In this document: positions 9,605 to 18,981 of the stretch, one piece after another
How positions within the stretch are numbered: position 1 is the stretch's first letter
How the letters are laid out: each line of letters starts with the position of its first letter
Assembly (NCBI GenBank): GCA_002840715.1
Contig: PHBW01000002.1
Coordinates: 1-64,000, forward strand
Source: Chloroflexi bacterium HGW-Chloroflexi-4
GTDB taxonomy: Bacteria > Chloroflexota > Anaerolineae > Anaerolineales > Anaerolineaceae
Direction: 5' to 3'
DNA length: 64,000 bases
Program-made: the position numbers and the translations under genes
The notes under the pieces: generated by a model
Told to the model about the DNA's origin: nothing
Seen by the model: only the letters and a program-made list of their open reading frames with translations
The model's database searches: none

Positions 9605-10642
9605 ATGACAAAAAACGATGAACACCGCTTTGGTGGAGAGATCCAGCCCTTGCTGCCAGGTGAGTTAGCCAATCTGATCGGTGAACGTGCCAACCGGGCT
9701 GCCGCGGCATCCCGTTTTTTAGATTACCGTTCAAGACGAGCTGATCAAACCCTTCGGCGTCAAGATGCTGATCTGGAACTTCTACGAGAGTTTTTGGCTG
9801 GGGTCAATGTCAAAACAGGTGACCTTTCACACGAACCTGCTGCCTGGCGGCCAATAACCTGGGGATTGGTGGAAGCTTTTGTAAAATGGCAAATCTCAAG
9901 TGGCTACGCGATTCAGAGTGTTAATGTTCGTCTTTCTTCCATAAAAACATATGCCAGACTTGCCATGCAGGCAGGTGCATTACTGCCTCAGGATTACGCA
10001 TTAATACGAGCTGTGCAGGGTTACAGCTACCGAGAACAAAGCCGGATTGATTCACGCCGAAAAATTACACGAATCGGATTAAAGAAATCAGAACCAGTAA
10101 AAATTTCGCCTGAAGAAGCTGCCTTATTAAAACAGCAACCGGATACCCCGCAAGGCAGGCGAGATGCCTTCATGATTTGTCTGCTGCTGGATCACGGTTT
10201 GCGTGTCGGTGAAGTTGCAGCCCTGGCCGTATCTGATTTCAATCTGCGCGATGAACAGCTCCGATTCTTTCGCCCGAAGGTAAATAAAGAACAAATCCAT
10301 CACTTGACCAAAGACACCTTGAAGGCATTGAAAGCATATATCGACCATGGAGACATGTCTCCAAATGGGCTTGCATTAAGACGCAGTCTGCGCAATGAAG
10401 AACTTGGTGCCTCCGGTATGACTGAACGCGCCATTACAGCCAGAGTTGGGTTTCTAGGCGAGAAGATCGGCGTTATGGGGCTTTCTGCCCACGATTGCCG
10501 CCACTTTTGGGCAACATCTGCTGCCCGCCACGGCACAGACCCCTTTGTACTGCAAGAAGCCGGCGGATGGTCTTCACTCGCGATGCCCCGCCGCTATGTG
10601 GACGATAATGCAATCTCCAATGAAGGCGTTAAGTTGGATTAG
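9605..10642 (+). CDS. Tyrosine recombinase (phage integrase family)
   Basis: A 345-residue site-specific recombinase. A SAM-like core-binding domain covers about residues 45-135. The catalytic domain has Arg200 in DHGLRVGEV, a beta-hairpin Lys near 225-228, His296 and Arg299 in AHDCRH, Trp322 in GGWSS at the second-His position, and nucleophile Tyr331 in RRYVDD. All catalytic positions are therefore occupied and the enzyme should be active. No excisionase, phage genes, tRNA or paired repeats are visible nearby, so it is an orphan. It sits where the AT-rich exopolysaccharide cluster gives way to more G+C-rich housekeeping-like genes. A chromosomal Xer is possible but not supported by the long N-terminus. 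Confidence 0.88.
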   Translation: MTKNDEHRFGGEIQPLLPGELANLIGERANRAAAASRFLDYRSRRADQTLRRQDADLELLREFLAGVNVKTGDLSHEPAAWRPITWGLVEAFVKWQISSGYAIQSVNVRLSSIKTYARLAMQAGALLPQDYALIRAVQGYSYREQSRIDSRRKITRIGLKKSEPVKISPEEAALLKQQPDTPQGRRDAFMICLLLDHGLRVGEVAALAVSDFNLRDEQLRFFRPKVNKEQIHHLTKDTLKALKAYIDHGDMSPNGLALRRSLRNEELGASGMTERAITARVGFLGEKIGVMGLSAHDCRHFWATSAARHGTDPFVLQEAGGWSSLAMPRRYVDDNAISNEGVKLD

Positions 10643-10688
10643 AAAAAAATGTCACGAGTAATCATGTAAAGAAATCCCTGCTATTTGG

Positions 10689-10889
10689 ATGGTTCTGATG
10701 AAAAAATACTTTTCTATTTTTAAAAACATGAATCTGGTCGATTGGGTTTTAGCAGTGCTCATCATCACCCTTGTCGCCTATGTTGTTAATGTGATCTTTC
10801 CTCCCAACGGGTGGATGATTGGGATTGTTGCAGCTCTATTACTCTTGTATCTGGCCAAACGCCGACGTGATCACCTTACGAAAAGTTGA
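10689..10889 (+). CDS. Small membrane protein, unknown
   Basis: A 66-residue protein (63 if the ATG at 10698 is used) with two hydrophobic segments, VDWVLAVLIITLVAYVVNVI and WMIGIVAALLLLYLAKRRR, and a positively charged C-terminus, implying a two-helix hairpin in the membrane. No family is recognised. It begins 47 nt after the recombinase stop in the same direction. The frame has sensible codon use and no competing overlap, which is the main support that it is real. Confidence 0.55.
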   Translation: MVLMKKYFSIFKNMNLVDWVLAVLIITLVAYVVNVIFPPNGWMIGIVAALLLLYLAKRRRDHLTKS

Positions 10890-10932
10890 AAAGATCATTT
10901 AGACTACTCATTCTTTTTGAGAATCGGAGGCG

Positions 10933-11367
10933 ATGATGGAAAAGAAACTAAGGTTGACACTAACTTTGTCAACAGCGGGAACCATTTTTGTGTTGTTTCC
11001 TGTATTAGCTCCAATTGGATTTTCAATAATAAACTTATTTTCAAATGGAAAATTTCTTTTAGACTTTCTTATGCCTGCCGAACTTGGATTGTTGGTAATG
11101 ATCGGTGGAGGGCTGTTGATTTGGGCAGCCCTCCGGTCAAAATCACACCTGAAATGGATCGCTTGGAGTTTTGGATTTGCAATCTTATTGGTAGTAGTCA
11201 GCCAGGCGCTGGCTGGCATCACTGGACTTGCCTCTGGCAGTATCGATCCAAGCGGTTGGCCATATATTATCGTACTCGGTGGAATCATCGGTTATGATAT
11301 AGCCGTAATACTATTGGGAATTGGTGGTGTTTTATTATGTCAGACCTTGTTGCGTACTAAAAAATAA
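10933..11367 (+). CDS. Hypothetical four-helix membrane protein
   Basis: A 144-residue protein with four hydrophobic stretches (about residues 10-32, 46-66, 73-93 and 110-135) separated by short polar loops. CGGAGGCG ends 2-5 nt before the double ATG at 10933/10936, so translation is well supported. No domain family is recognised. It follows the 66-residue membrane protein by 43 nt, so the two may be co-transcribed. The overlapping opposite-strand frame at 10908-11288 is judged an antisense shadow. Confidence 0.65.
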   Translation: MMEKKLRLTLTLSTAGTIFVLFPVLAPIGFSIINLFSNGKFLLDFLMPAELGLLVMIGGGLLIWAALRSKSHLKWIAWSFGFAILLVVVSQALAGITGLASGSIDPSGWPYIIVLGGIIGYDIAVILLGIGGVLLCQTLLRTKK

Positions 11368-11440
11368 TAACTACTTGCACAACAATTTGTTTTTTGCTCT
11401 TCCACACTGAATTAGTTCAATTAATTATCATGGGTTTCAT

Positions 11441-12061
11441 TTGAATATTCAATATTTATTAAATGGTTTAATCATTGGTTTTTCAATTGCAGCACCGGTC
11501 GGTCCTATTGGCGTATTATGCATTCGCCGCACATTGGCTGACGGCCGTGCCGCTGGTCTGCTTTCAGGCCTTGGAGCAGCCACTGCTGATGCATTATACG
11601 GCTGTGTCGCGGGTTTTGGCATGACCCTTATTTCTTCATTTCTCGTCAGCCAGCAAAATTGGATCCAGTTAATTGGAGGTGCTTTTTTGTGCTATCTGGG
11701 AGCCAAAACACTCCTCATCCAACCAGCCCGGGAACCTGTTGCCATCAAGAAAAAAGGACTATTAGGTTCTTATGCCTCTACTTTCTTTTTGACTCTCACC
11801 AATCCAATGACCATCTTCTCATTCGCTGCTATTTTTGCAGGGTTGGGATTAGCCTCAACAAGTAATGATTTGTCTTCCGCAGCAATTTTGGTGTTTGGCG
11901 TTTTTTGCGGTTCTGCAGCATGGTGGCTACTGCTAAGTGGCATGGTGGGTTCTTTTCGCGAAAAATTTGGTTTCAAGGCAATGCAGTGGGTCAACCGCAT
12001 TTCCGGTATTATCATTCTTGGATTCGGAATATATGCTCTTTTGAGTTTAATTCAAAAATAA
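11441..12061 (+). CDS. LysE family translocator
   Basis: A 206-residue inner-membrane exporter of the LysE/RhtB family, with about six transmembrane segments. The N-terminal signature is AAPVGPIGVLCIRRTLADGR at residues 18-37, including the conserved PVGP. Members export amino acids or related small solutes in exchange for protons; the substrate here is unknown. The start is TTG at 11441; the upstream ATG at 11430 leads straight to a stop in another frame. It converges with the chemoreceptor gene, with a small hairpin between them. Confidence 0.85.
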   Translation: MNIQYLLNGLIIGFSIAAPVGPIGVLCIRRTLADGRAAGLLSGLGAATADALYGCVAGFGMTLISSFLVSQQNWIQLIGGAFLCYLGAKTLLIQPAREPVAIKKKGLLGSYASTFFLTLTNPMTIFSFAAIFAGLGLASTSNDLSSAAILVFGVFCGSAAWWLLLSGMVGSFREKFGFKAMQWVNRISGIIILGFGIYALLSLIQK

Positions 12062-12066
12062 AATAA

Positions 12067-12085
12067 CCCTGATGTAGATTCAGGG
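12067..12085. terminator. Weak intergenic hairpin between convergent genes
   Basis: CCCTGA and TCAGGG form a 6-bp stem around a 7-nt loop, between the LysE stop and the chemoreceptor stop. A short T-containing run follows on the + strand. It could terminate LysE transcription, but the stem is short. Confidence 0.4.
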
Positions 12086-12111
12086 CTATTTGGTCAAAAT
12101 AAAACAATTCA

Positions 12112-14649
12112 TTATTCTTTAATTTTAAACCGGATTGTAGCTGCCTGCATTTCGCCAGCGATGATTGCTAACATACCCGTGGCGTCTTTCATTTCTTGCA
12201 CTAAAGAAGACACCTCTTCAGTTGAAGCTGAAATTTCTTCTGCTGAAGCAGCATTTTCTTCGCTCAAGGCTGCAACAGATTCGAAGATTTCCAATGTCTC
12301 GCTAGTATGAGTTTCTATCTCTTTGATAGCAGCATAGTTTTCATTAATTACCGATGTGACTTGTTCAATGGATTGATTTAAGACCTGCATAACTCGCATC
12401 ATTGGCGCATTCGTTTCTTGAGCTCGTACAACTTGAGCTTGCATTTCAACTGCTGAATTAAGTAAATCTTCGAGAGCCTTGCCTGAACTGGCTGCTTGAT
12501 TACTACCTTGAACAACGCGAACAGAGGTTGTCTGCATGGCTGCGACAGTAGTGGAAATATTGGTTTGTGTGTTTTTCACAATGCCGGCAATTTCTGCAGA
12601 AGCCGCTGATGATTTCTCTGCCAGTTTTCTCACTTCACCTGCAACAACTGCAAATCCTCGACCCTGCTCACCGGCTCTGGCTGCCTCAATCGCTGCGTTT
12701 AGCGAAAGGAGGTTTGTCTGATCTGCAATATCCTTGATTGTGGCAACAATTTCACCAATCTGTTCTGAATACGTCTGCATTTGCTGAACAGATACAGATG
12801 AAGACTCCACAGCTTCTCGGATGCTTTCCATTTGTTCGAGTGTCTGACGAACAGTGATCGAACCTTCCTGCGCAATCCTCGTGGACTTTTCTGCCGATTC
12901 ATTGACCGCCTGAATCGCCTGGGTTGTGGATTCAACAGCCCCGGCAATTTGAGATGAAGCCGCAACGACTTGTTCAGCAGCCTCTGATTGATCCTGTGCG
13001 CCTTTGCTGATCTGGCGGATGGTTTCGATAATATTATGGACACTATGATTAGCCTGATTCATCATCCCGGCTTCTTCACTGACGCCCTTGGTAATCTGCT
13101 GGATCGTATCAGCAACTTGCGAAGTTCCTTGATGGGCTGTCATTGCCGAAGCTTCCAGTTCCTGGCTGGATTGCACAAGCTGTTGAGCTCGTCCAATTAA
13201 GAGCGTCATCAAAGCACGTAAACTACCTGGCTCTGAATTGAATGCTGCCACTTTAACGCCTTGAGCAGTTAACTTATTAATGTAGGGAATTAACCCAGAA
13301 TCAGCGACGCAGATACCAATTCCTTCATATCCCTTGGCCACCAGGCTTTCAAGAAATGGTCCGCAGATTGAAGCAGGCACCATTGTCCCTTTTTCAATGC
13401 TGGGATCACTCGCCACAAACCAATCCACTTGAACGTTGCTTTGTTTACAATCCCTGGCGGCAGCATCAACACCGCTCTTAACCTGATGGAAAAAAGAAAC
13501 ATCTATTGGAGTAACCATGGCAATCTTAATTTTCCTGCCCGAATCGGTTTGTGAAGCTTCAAGCAGTTTTGGCCGATGTGCGATCATATCTTGAGATTGT
13601 ACAGCGCCGAACCCTACCTTCCAATTATCATTAATGTTGTCTTTGGTTACAATCACAGGTTCAATCAACAACCGGGGAGTTACTGGTTTCCAATCAGCAT
13701 TCAAAGCATTAAAAAGATGGATAACAGGATCATAACCCTGGATAAAGGGATTTTGTGAGATATTCGCCGAGATAATCCCATCCATGGTCCATTGTGTATT
13801 TTGGTCATTTAGATCATGGCTGACCAGTCTAATTTTTCCAAGTTTTCCCGTTTGCTTGAATACATCCACGATTAAGTTTAGTGAATCCATTTCTGTTGTA
13901 TAAACGCCCACCAAATCGGAAGTTTGAGAAAAGACTGAGAGCAGATTGGATCTAAGCGCTTGTTCATCCATCAAACTTCGATCGAAACATTGAATAATTT
14001 CAAGCTCCTTGAATTTTTCAGACAATGTATGCAGAAAACCATTTTTTCGCAAAACAAGATTATCTTGAATAAAAATCCCAATGACTATAATTTTGCCTTT
14101 GCCTCCCGTGAGGTCTCCCATCGCCTGGGCAGCCATTTGACCTTCCTGGAAGGAATCTGTACCCACATAAAAAAGTCGGTCACATGGTTCATCTGTGATC
14201 CAGTTATATGATCTAATTATTTCACGAATGCTGGTGACAATATTGTTTAGAGATTCTGCCAAAGCTCCCTGATCTTTGCCTAATTCACCGAAATGCCTTG
14301 TTGTTGATGTAATGCGACGTGTTAAATCACCCTGAGTTAACGAAGTTAATGCACCAGAAAGCATCGGAAGTTCATTGGTGGCAAGAGAAACACCTGCTTT
14401 GGTCAGTTCTTCTGAAAGATCATTGTTCAATGATTTTGAATTAGCATATAAGGCAAAAATGAAACTGCCAACTATCCCCAAACCAACCATTGAACGACCC
14501 AACCATAATGTCGTTGAAGAAGATTTAGGTAAACCAAGAATGATTAATCCTGCAATACTCAAACCTAAAAGGATAAAGGCAATAATAATTGTGAGCCAAA
14601 ACCTTCTCTTTTGAGACATATTAGCACCTTTAATAAATTGTAAAGACAT
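12112..14649 (-). CDS. Methyl-accepting chemotaxis protein with cytoplasmic, permuted sugar-binding-protein domain
   Basis: About 845 residues from ATG 14649, preceded by GGAGGAAACGAG; a second ATG at 14619 also has a ribosome-binding site. Two transmembrane helices lie within the first 70 residues, then a HAMP-like stretch with [10 protein letters not shown]. Residues about 157-345 match the second half of a ribose-type binding protein ([25 protein letters not shown]). Residues about 374-476 match the first half ([20 protein letters not shown], ending [13 protein letters not shown]). The halves are therefore in reversed order. From about 490 onward is the coiled-coil signalling domain, with its hairpin tip [19 protein letters not shown]. 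No membrane segment separates ligand and signalling domains, so sensing should be intracellular. No che genes are nearby. Confidence 0.88.
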   Translation of the reverse strand: MSLQFIKGANMSQKRRFWLTIIIAFILLGLSIAGLIILGLPKSSSTTLWLGRSMVGLGIVGSFIFALYANSKSLNNDLSEELTKAGVSLATNELPMLSGALTSLTQGDLTRRITSTTRHFGELGKDQGALAESLNNIVTSIREIIRSYNWITDEPCDRLFYVGTDSFQEGQMAAQAMGDLTGGKGKIIVIGIFIQDNLVLRKNGFLHTLSEKFKELEIIQCFDRSLMDEQALRSNLLSVFSQTSDLVGVYTTEMDSLNLIVDVFKQTGKLGKIRLVSHDLNDQNTQWTMDGIISANISQNPFIQGYDPVIHLFNALNADWKPVTPRLLIEPVIVTKDNINDNWKVGFGAVQSQDMIAHRPKLLEASQTDSGRKIKIAMVTPIDVSFFHQVKSGVDAAARDCKQSNVQVDWFVASDPSIEKGTMVPASICGPFLESLVAKGYEGIGICVADSGLIPYINKLTAQGVKVAAFNSEPGSLRALMTLLIGRAQQLVQSSQELEASAMTAHQGTSQVADTIQQITKGVSEEAGMMNQANHSVHNIIETIRQISKGAQDQSEAAEQVVAASSQIAGAVESTTQAIQAVNESAEKSTRIAQEGSITVRQTLEQMESIREAVESSSVSVQQMQTYSEQIGEIVATIKDIADQTNLLSLNAAIEAARAGEQGRGFAVVAGEVRKLAEKSSAASAEIAGIVKNTQTNISTTVAAMQTTSVRVVQGSNQAASSGKALEDLLNSAVEMQAQVVRAQETNAPMMRVMQVLNQSIEQVTSVINENYAAIKEIETHTSETLEIFESVAALSEENAASAEEISASTEEVSSLVQEMKDATGMLAIIAGEMQAATIRFKIKE

Positions 14650-15046
14650 TCTCGTTTCCTCCAAAAATAATGATAGCAATCTCACAAATAAAAACAATTT
14701 CAAAAAATAAATTCCTCAGGTTGTGATACTACCTAATAAAAAATCACAAAACCAAGTTGTGGATTCGAATTTTTACCTATATTACTAGAACCAATATTCA
14801 GGGATGACAGCTCTTTCCCACCTAACTTTAGTCATAATGGTTTCTTTAAGATTGACAAACTTATATTATTTTATTAAAGAAAATTAATCTTAGCCATAAA
14901 AGATGCATGAAAACCTGAAGGATATGCCTGGTGATCAAATCCTAAATATTAATCAGAATTTAATAATAAATACCAAAGAGGCAAGGCATCCGCATATGAT
15001 GGTTTATAATTACTCCTGTTTCTATTTCTAACCAAAAGAAATCAAT
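14650..15046. other. Divergent intergenic region, 397 bp
   Basis: AT-rich spacer between the chemoreceptor and the desulfurase. No convincing ORF is seen. TATAAT at 15005-15010 is a good -10 for the desulfurase, but no -35 match lies at the normal distance. A long leader may exist on the chemoreceptor side. Confidence 0.5.
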
Positions 15047-16258
15047 ATGACCATTAACGATTATCGAATCGATTTCCCAATTTTGAATCCTCAGAATAAT
15101 GAGAAACGAATTATCTATCTGGATTCAGCTTGCCAGAGTCTACGTCCCCGCCAGGTGATTGAGGCTATGGATCGTTACTATACGCAATACCCGGCATGCA
15201 GTGGACGCAGCAATCATCAACTGGCTGCCAATGTGACCCGCCTGGTGGATGATGCCCGCCAGCAGATGTCGAAATTGTTAGGTGCATCACGCGTGGAAGA
15301 AATCATATTCACACGCAACACCACCGAAGGCATCAACCTTGTGGCCAACGCACTCGATTTTAATCCTGGCGACATCGTTTTGATCGGCGGTAAAGAGCAC
15401 AATTCCAACCTGATTCCATGGCAAATGCTGGTCAAGAGACGCGGAATTCAATTAAAAATACTTCACTCACATGCAGATGGAAGCTTCGATCTATCCGCCT
15501 TTGAATTAGCTTTATCAGAAGGTGTAAAACTGGTTTCTTTTGGTTACACTTCCAACTTGGATGGGGTAACCCTGCCAGTGGAACAAATTATTAAACTAGC
15601 ACACAAAAAAGGTGCACTCGTGCTGCTTGACGCTGCGCAGGCAGCTCCACAACGAAAAATCAACGTCCGTGCATTGGATATTGATTTTTTGGCTTTATCC
15701 GGACACAAAATCCTCGGACCTTCAGGAACCGGCGTATTATATGGAAAATATAAACTTCTGGATGGCATGAATCCATTTATGGTGGGCGGAGATACTGTCG
15801 CCTCATCAACATATGAAACTTGCGAGTTCTTGCCCGTACCCGAAAAGTATGAAGCCGGTCTCCAAGATTACGCAGGCATCATTGGTCTGGGTGCAGCTGC
15901 CCGTTATCTGCAATCGGTTGGGTTTGATGCCATTCAAAAACAGGAATTCCTTTTAAACAAGATCATGACTGAAGGGACGAATGACATTCAAGGTCTTCAT
16001 TTGATTGGTCCTGCAGACCCTGCGTTGCGTGGCGGTATATTTACTTTCTATGTGGATGGAATTGATTCACATCGTATCGCATTAATGCTGGATCAAATGG
16101 CAAATATTTGCGTTCGCTCCGGGCAGCATTGTGTTCATTCATGGTTTAATGCCAAAGGCATCAAAGGTTCTGTCAGAGCCTCAACTTACTTTTATAACAC
16201 TCAAGAAGAAATCGAACTATTTGTAGAAAACCTCAAGAAAATTAGAAAGGTGCTTTAA
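15047..16258 (+). CDS. SufS-like cysteine desulfurase / class V aminotransferase
   Basis: A 403-residue PLP enzyme of aminotransferase class V. It shows YLDSACQSLRP near 25-35, FTRNTTEGINL near 84-94, KEHNSNLIPW (the His stacking on PLP), LLDAAQAAPQ with the cofactor Asp, and SGHKILGPSG, where the Lys forms the Schiff base. RSGQHCVHSW near residue 362 matches the active-site Cys loop of group II desulfurases (SufS/CsdA). It should take sulfur from cysteine as a persulfide for Fe-S assembly or another thiol pathway. No SufE or SufU partner is adjacent; the next gene is instead a thiol-redox membrane protein starting 4 nt later. Confidence 0.87.
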   Translation: MTINDYRIDFPILNPQNNEKRIIYLDSACQSLRPRQVIEAMDRYYTQYPACSGRSNHQLAANVTRLVDDARQQMSKLLGASRVEEIIFTRNTTEGINLVANALDFNPGDIVLIGGKEHNSNLIPWQMLVKRRGIQLKILHSHADGSFDLSAFELALSEGVKLVSFGYTSNLDGVTLPVEQIIKLAHKKGALVLLDAAQAAPQRKINVRALDIDFLALSGHKILGPSGTGVLYGKYKLLDGMNPFMVGGDTVASSTYETCEFLPVPEKYEAGLQDYAGIIGLGAAARYLQSVGFDAIQKQEFLLNKIMTEGTNDIQGLHLIGPADPALRGGIFTFYVDGIDSHRIALMLDQMANICVRSGQHCVHSWFNAKGIKGSVRASTYFYNTQEEIELFVENLKKIRKVL

Positions 16259-16262
16259 CCTT

Positions 16263-17213
16263 ATGTTTTGTATTGTCGCAGCCGTCGTATTATCCATTTT
16301 GGGAATCTTCAGTGCTACAAACCGCCGCCTGGCGAAAGAAGCCTTGGATTGTGTGTTTCGCCGAATTACTTTCCGCCCATGCAATACCGGGTTTGATGAA
16401 AAAATGAAAGCCAAGATCCTCGGAAAAGTTATTAATCGATCCGAGCGAACAGCCCGCTTTTTGAGCAAGAATTTCGAAATTCTAGCCTGGATCTTCTTTG
16501 TCCTTATGCTGGCATCCAGTATATTCATGGTGCGAAGTTTGTATTTGTTCTACACTACCGGTTCATGCAATGGTGCCAACGATACCGGTTTTTGTGTTTT
16601 TGATCCGACCGGTGAAAATAATCAAACCTCCAGCACAACGGAAGGGGCATGCCCGGTTCCAGCCAACATTACAGATGAAGGCGGTGGATTGACGCTTAAA
16701 GGTGTTGATCTTGACCTGTGGCCGGTTATGAACACAGACTCAAAAAATCAATTTGTATTTATTGGCTGCTACTCTTGTGATTACACACGCAAAGTCTATC
16801 CTGAGATCCGAAAACTGGTGGATGAATTTGAACCTGAATTCTTCTTTGGAGAATACCCCACCAAACTCAAGACTGATTATCTATCGCGCATCGGTTATTG
16901 CGTTTACAACCAGGATCAAGAAAAATATTGGCAAATGAACGATGCATTCTTTGCACAAGAGAAATCCTTGCTGGAAGATGTTGATGCCACACGAGAAATC
17001 ATATCGAATCTTGGTTTGGATGTAAATGCCATTGAGTCTTGTGCCGAAGAACCCACAACAGAAGATTCTATTCAAAAACTCTTCACTGAAATTCGCAAAA
17101 CAAATTTTTACGGCACCCCCACAATCTTTATTAATGGTGAACCTCTGGTTGGCCCAAAACCCTTCCGTGTCTATGCCATCCAATTGGAAGGTTTATTTTA
17201 CTGGCTTAAGTAA
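16263..17213 (+). CDS. Membrane-anchored DsbA/thioredoxin-fold protein
   Basis: A 316-residue protein with an N-terminal hydrophobic helix, a basic Cys-containing linker (residues 20-65), a second helix (about 72-97) and an external thioredoxin-fold domain from about 150. The redox motif is Cys169-Tyr-Ser-Cys172, and the cis-proline loop is FYGTPTIFING near 280-290. Cysteines at 102, 111 and 130 lie between helix and domain and may form structural disulfides. It probably oxidises or isomerises exported thiols, or relays sulfur redox with the desulfurase just upstream (inference). AAAGGTG inside the end of the previous gene serves as ribosome-binding site. Confidence 0.8.
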   Translation: MFCIVAAVVLSILGIFSATNRRLAKEALDCVFRRITFRPCNTGFDEKMKAKILGKVINRSERTARFLSKNFEILAWIFFVLMLASSIFMVRSLYLFYTTGSCNGANDTGFCVFDPTGENNQTSSTTEGACPVPANITDEGGGLTLKGVDLDLWPVMNTDSKNQFVFIGCYSCDYTRKVYPEIRKLVDEFEPEFFFGEYPTKLKTDYLSRIGYCVYNQDQEKYWQMNDAFFAQEKSLLEDVDATREIISNLGLDVNAIESCAEEPTTEDSIQKLFTEIRKTNFYGTPTIFINGEPLVGPKPFRVYAIQLEGLFYWLK

Positions 17214-17240
17214 TACCAATTATTGGCGGATCTTTGTATC

Positions 17241-17876
17241 ATGATTCGAAATATCATCTGGGATGTAGATGGAACGCTGTTCGACACCTACCCTTCTTTT
17301 TCAAAATCTTTTCAATTGACATTGAAAGAATTTGGATGTGATGCGCCGCTGGACTGGATCACAAAGCAGGCTCTGGTTTCAATTGATTTTTGTGTAAAAG
17401 CTCTCGCAGAGAGATTCAATCTGGATGAAGATGCAGTCGGTGAGAAATTCTCTTTATATTACAGTAGCACCCCCGCATTGGATCAACCTCCTTTTGAAGG
17501 AGTAATTGAGATCTGTAAATCCATCACTGAGTGTGGTGGTAAAAACCTAATTGTTACTCACAGGCGTGAAGGTGGTTTAATTGAACTATTAAACACTTTC
17601 AACCTGCGGCAGTTCTTTTCAGGTTGGACAACCGGGGATGAAGGATATAAACGAAAACCAGATCCAGAAGCATTTCTGATCACCCTTGCCACTCACGCCA
17701 TTACGCCTAACGAGACTTTGACTATTGGTGACCGGGATATCGACATTCTCGCAGGTCAAGCAGCTGGGCTAAAAGCATTTCTTATTGGGGATTCAATCTC
17801 AACATGCCAACCTGATTATATTTTTAATAATTTTTCGCAATTACATGATTGGCTGAAAAATCAAAACACCTCATAG
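17241..17876 (+). CDS. HAD family hydrolase
   Basis: A 211-residue phosphatase-type HAD protein. Motif I is DVDGTLFDTYP at residues 8-18 with the nucleophile Asp and acid/base Asp; motif II is LIVTHR; the Lys of motif III is in KRKPDPEAF; motif IV is GDRDIDILAGQAAG. The cap region is helical, as in phosphoglycolate-phosphatase-like enzymes. I start it at ATG 17241; the frame is open to 17223 but only with a poor TTG. It trails the thioredoxin-fold gene by 27 nt, so it is probably in the same transcript. Its substrate is unknown; such genes are often metabolite-repair phosphatases. Confidence 0.85.
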   Translation: MIRNIIWDVDGTLFDTYPSFSKSFQLTLKEFGCDAPLDWITKQALVSIDFCVKALAERFNLDEDAVGEKFSLYYSSTPALDQPPFEGVIEICKSITECGGKNLIVTHRREGGLIELLNTFNLRQFFSGWTTGDEGYKRKPDPEAFLITLATHAITPNETLTIGDRDIDILAGQAAGLKAFLIGDSISTCQPDYIFNNFSQLHDWLKNQNTS

Positions 17877-17908
17877 GATTAATATAATTGAATAACAATG
17901 GAATAAAA

Positions 17909-17935
17909 ACAACGTCCCCTAATTGGGGACGTTGT
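17909..17935. terminator. Bidirectional hairpin terminator
   Basis: An 11-bp perfect stem (ACAACGTCCCC / GGGGACGTTGT) with a 5-nt loop lies between the convergent HAD gene and DUF4870-like gene. An A-rich run upstream and T-containing sequence downstream could support termination in both directions. Confidence 0.75.
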
Positions 17936-17956
17936 CAGTTTCTCTGAATTAATGGA

Positions 17957-18304
17957 TTACGACCAACCCTGTTTCTTTGCAAATTCGGTGATAAATGGAA
18001 TTTCGATAGCTTCACCCTTGTTTGCTTTCACGGCGTAGATAATGTTAATGATCCAGATTAGCCATGTAAATAGACCAATAATCGGAATAAATGAAAGGAT
18101 GGTTACGGCAATAATTTCAACTACACCCAGGACCAAGGCAGGAATGTAATGATCTCTGATATAGGGTCTATTCTTTTTCTCGTCAATAAAAAGGGTAATT
18201 ATTGGGAGAATTGGAGTGAAAAGAAAGCACAAAATAACCCAGATACGATCATCGCTGGTTACTTCTGGGGTTGTGACTGGGGTAATTTCTGGGGGTGTGG
18301 TCAT
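17957..18304 (-). CDS. DUF4870-like membrane protein
   Basis: A 115-residue protein with a polar Pro/Thr-rich N-terminus (residues 1-20) and three hydrophobic segments (about 24-41, 52-75 and 78-95). The ending VKANKGEAIEIPFI resembles the ANKGE-x-xxIPF motif of DUF4870/YccF-like small membrane proteins. No function is established for these. A ribosome-binding site AGGAG sits upstream of the ATG at 18304. It is a single-gene unit with the hairpin at 17909-17935 behind it. Confidence 0.72.
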   Translation of the reverse strand: MTTPPEITPVTTPEVTSDDRIWVILCFLFTPILPIITLFIDEKKNRPYIRDHYIPALVLGVVEIIAVTILSFIPIIGLFTWLIWIINIIYAVKANKGEAIEIPFITEFAKKQGWS

Positions 18305-18489
18305 AATTATCTCCTAAACAAATAAATTTTGATTATGCTTCATTACAGTATACATACTTTCTTCACCTTAATCCACATATTTATCAAAACCGTAAAGGAG
18401 TAATAATAGAATCTTTTTTTGTACGAATTATTTAGCTAAGTACCCCACAATATATGAATCTTTATTGGCATAAATTTAGATAACATGAC

Positions 18490-18981
18490 CTAATCGTGAA
18501 CCATCATATCAATGGCAATGGCGACGGTCAGGATTAAGACGTCTTCCTGGTCGGGGTCAATTTCAACCCCATAAACATCTGACAATCTGAACCACTTTTT
18601 GGATACTTCAGCCACACGACGCAGCCCTTCCTTTATAGTATATTCATGATCCAATATCTTACCCTGAACGATGAGATCAGGTCCGCTGCGGATTTTCACC
18701 GTCCAGCGGTCGCGAAAAGGTGCGATCAGAGCTTTCTGAACGAGAGCGATTCGCTTGCCTTCCATGTCTTCAATTTCCATGGTGTCTTTGATACGCAGCA
18801 TTCGCTCCTGAATGCGGCAAACAGGATTGCTGTTTGAATCTTCAACAATCAAAGTTTTTCGAATCTTCAGGGCTTTTCCATCCACTTTAAAGGCTTTTTG
18901 ACCATCTTCATTTTCGATCCAGTAATCATCCCCGATGGAGATTAGTTTTTGGTGAATCTTGTAGCGTGTCGCATTGCCCAT
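18490..18981 (-). CDS. LURP-one-related/scramblase-fold protein
   Basis: A 163-residue soluble protein made of regular beta strands with the LURP-one pattern: RYKIHQKLISIGDDYWIENE, then repeated K-V-x-G-K-A-L and R-x-x-E-R-M-L units, then an alpha-helical end. The fold is a tubby-like beta barrel around a helix. Bacterial members are thought to bind phospholipid or nucleotide, but none is well characterised. AGGAG precedes the ATG at 18981. It is monocistronic and faces away from the TspO-like gene. Confidence 0.78.
   Translation of the reverse strand: MGNATRYKIHQKLISIGDDYWIENEDGQKAFKVDGKALKIRKTLIVEDSNSNPVCRIQERMLRIKDTMEIEDMEGKRIALVQKALIAPFRDRWTVKIRSGPDLIVQGKILDHEYTIKEGLRRVAEVSKKWFRLSDVYGVEIDPDQEDVLILTVAIAIDMMVHD

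Noticed and set aside
10908..11288. 126-residue open frame on the minus strand
   Set aside because: It is antisense to the membrane protein at 10933, which has a ribosome-binding site and clear hydrophobic segments.
9605..12061. Integrated phage or integron
   Set aside because: Only the recombinase is present; no phage structural genes, cassette repeats or tRNA target were seen.
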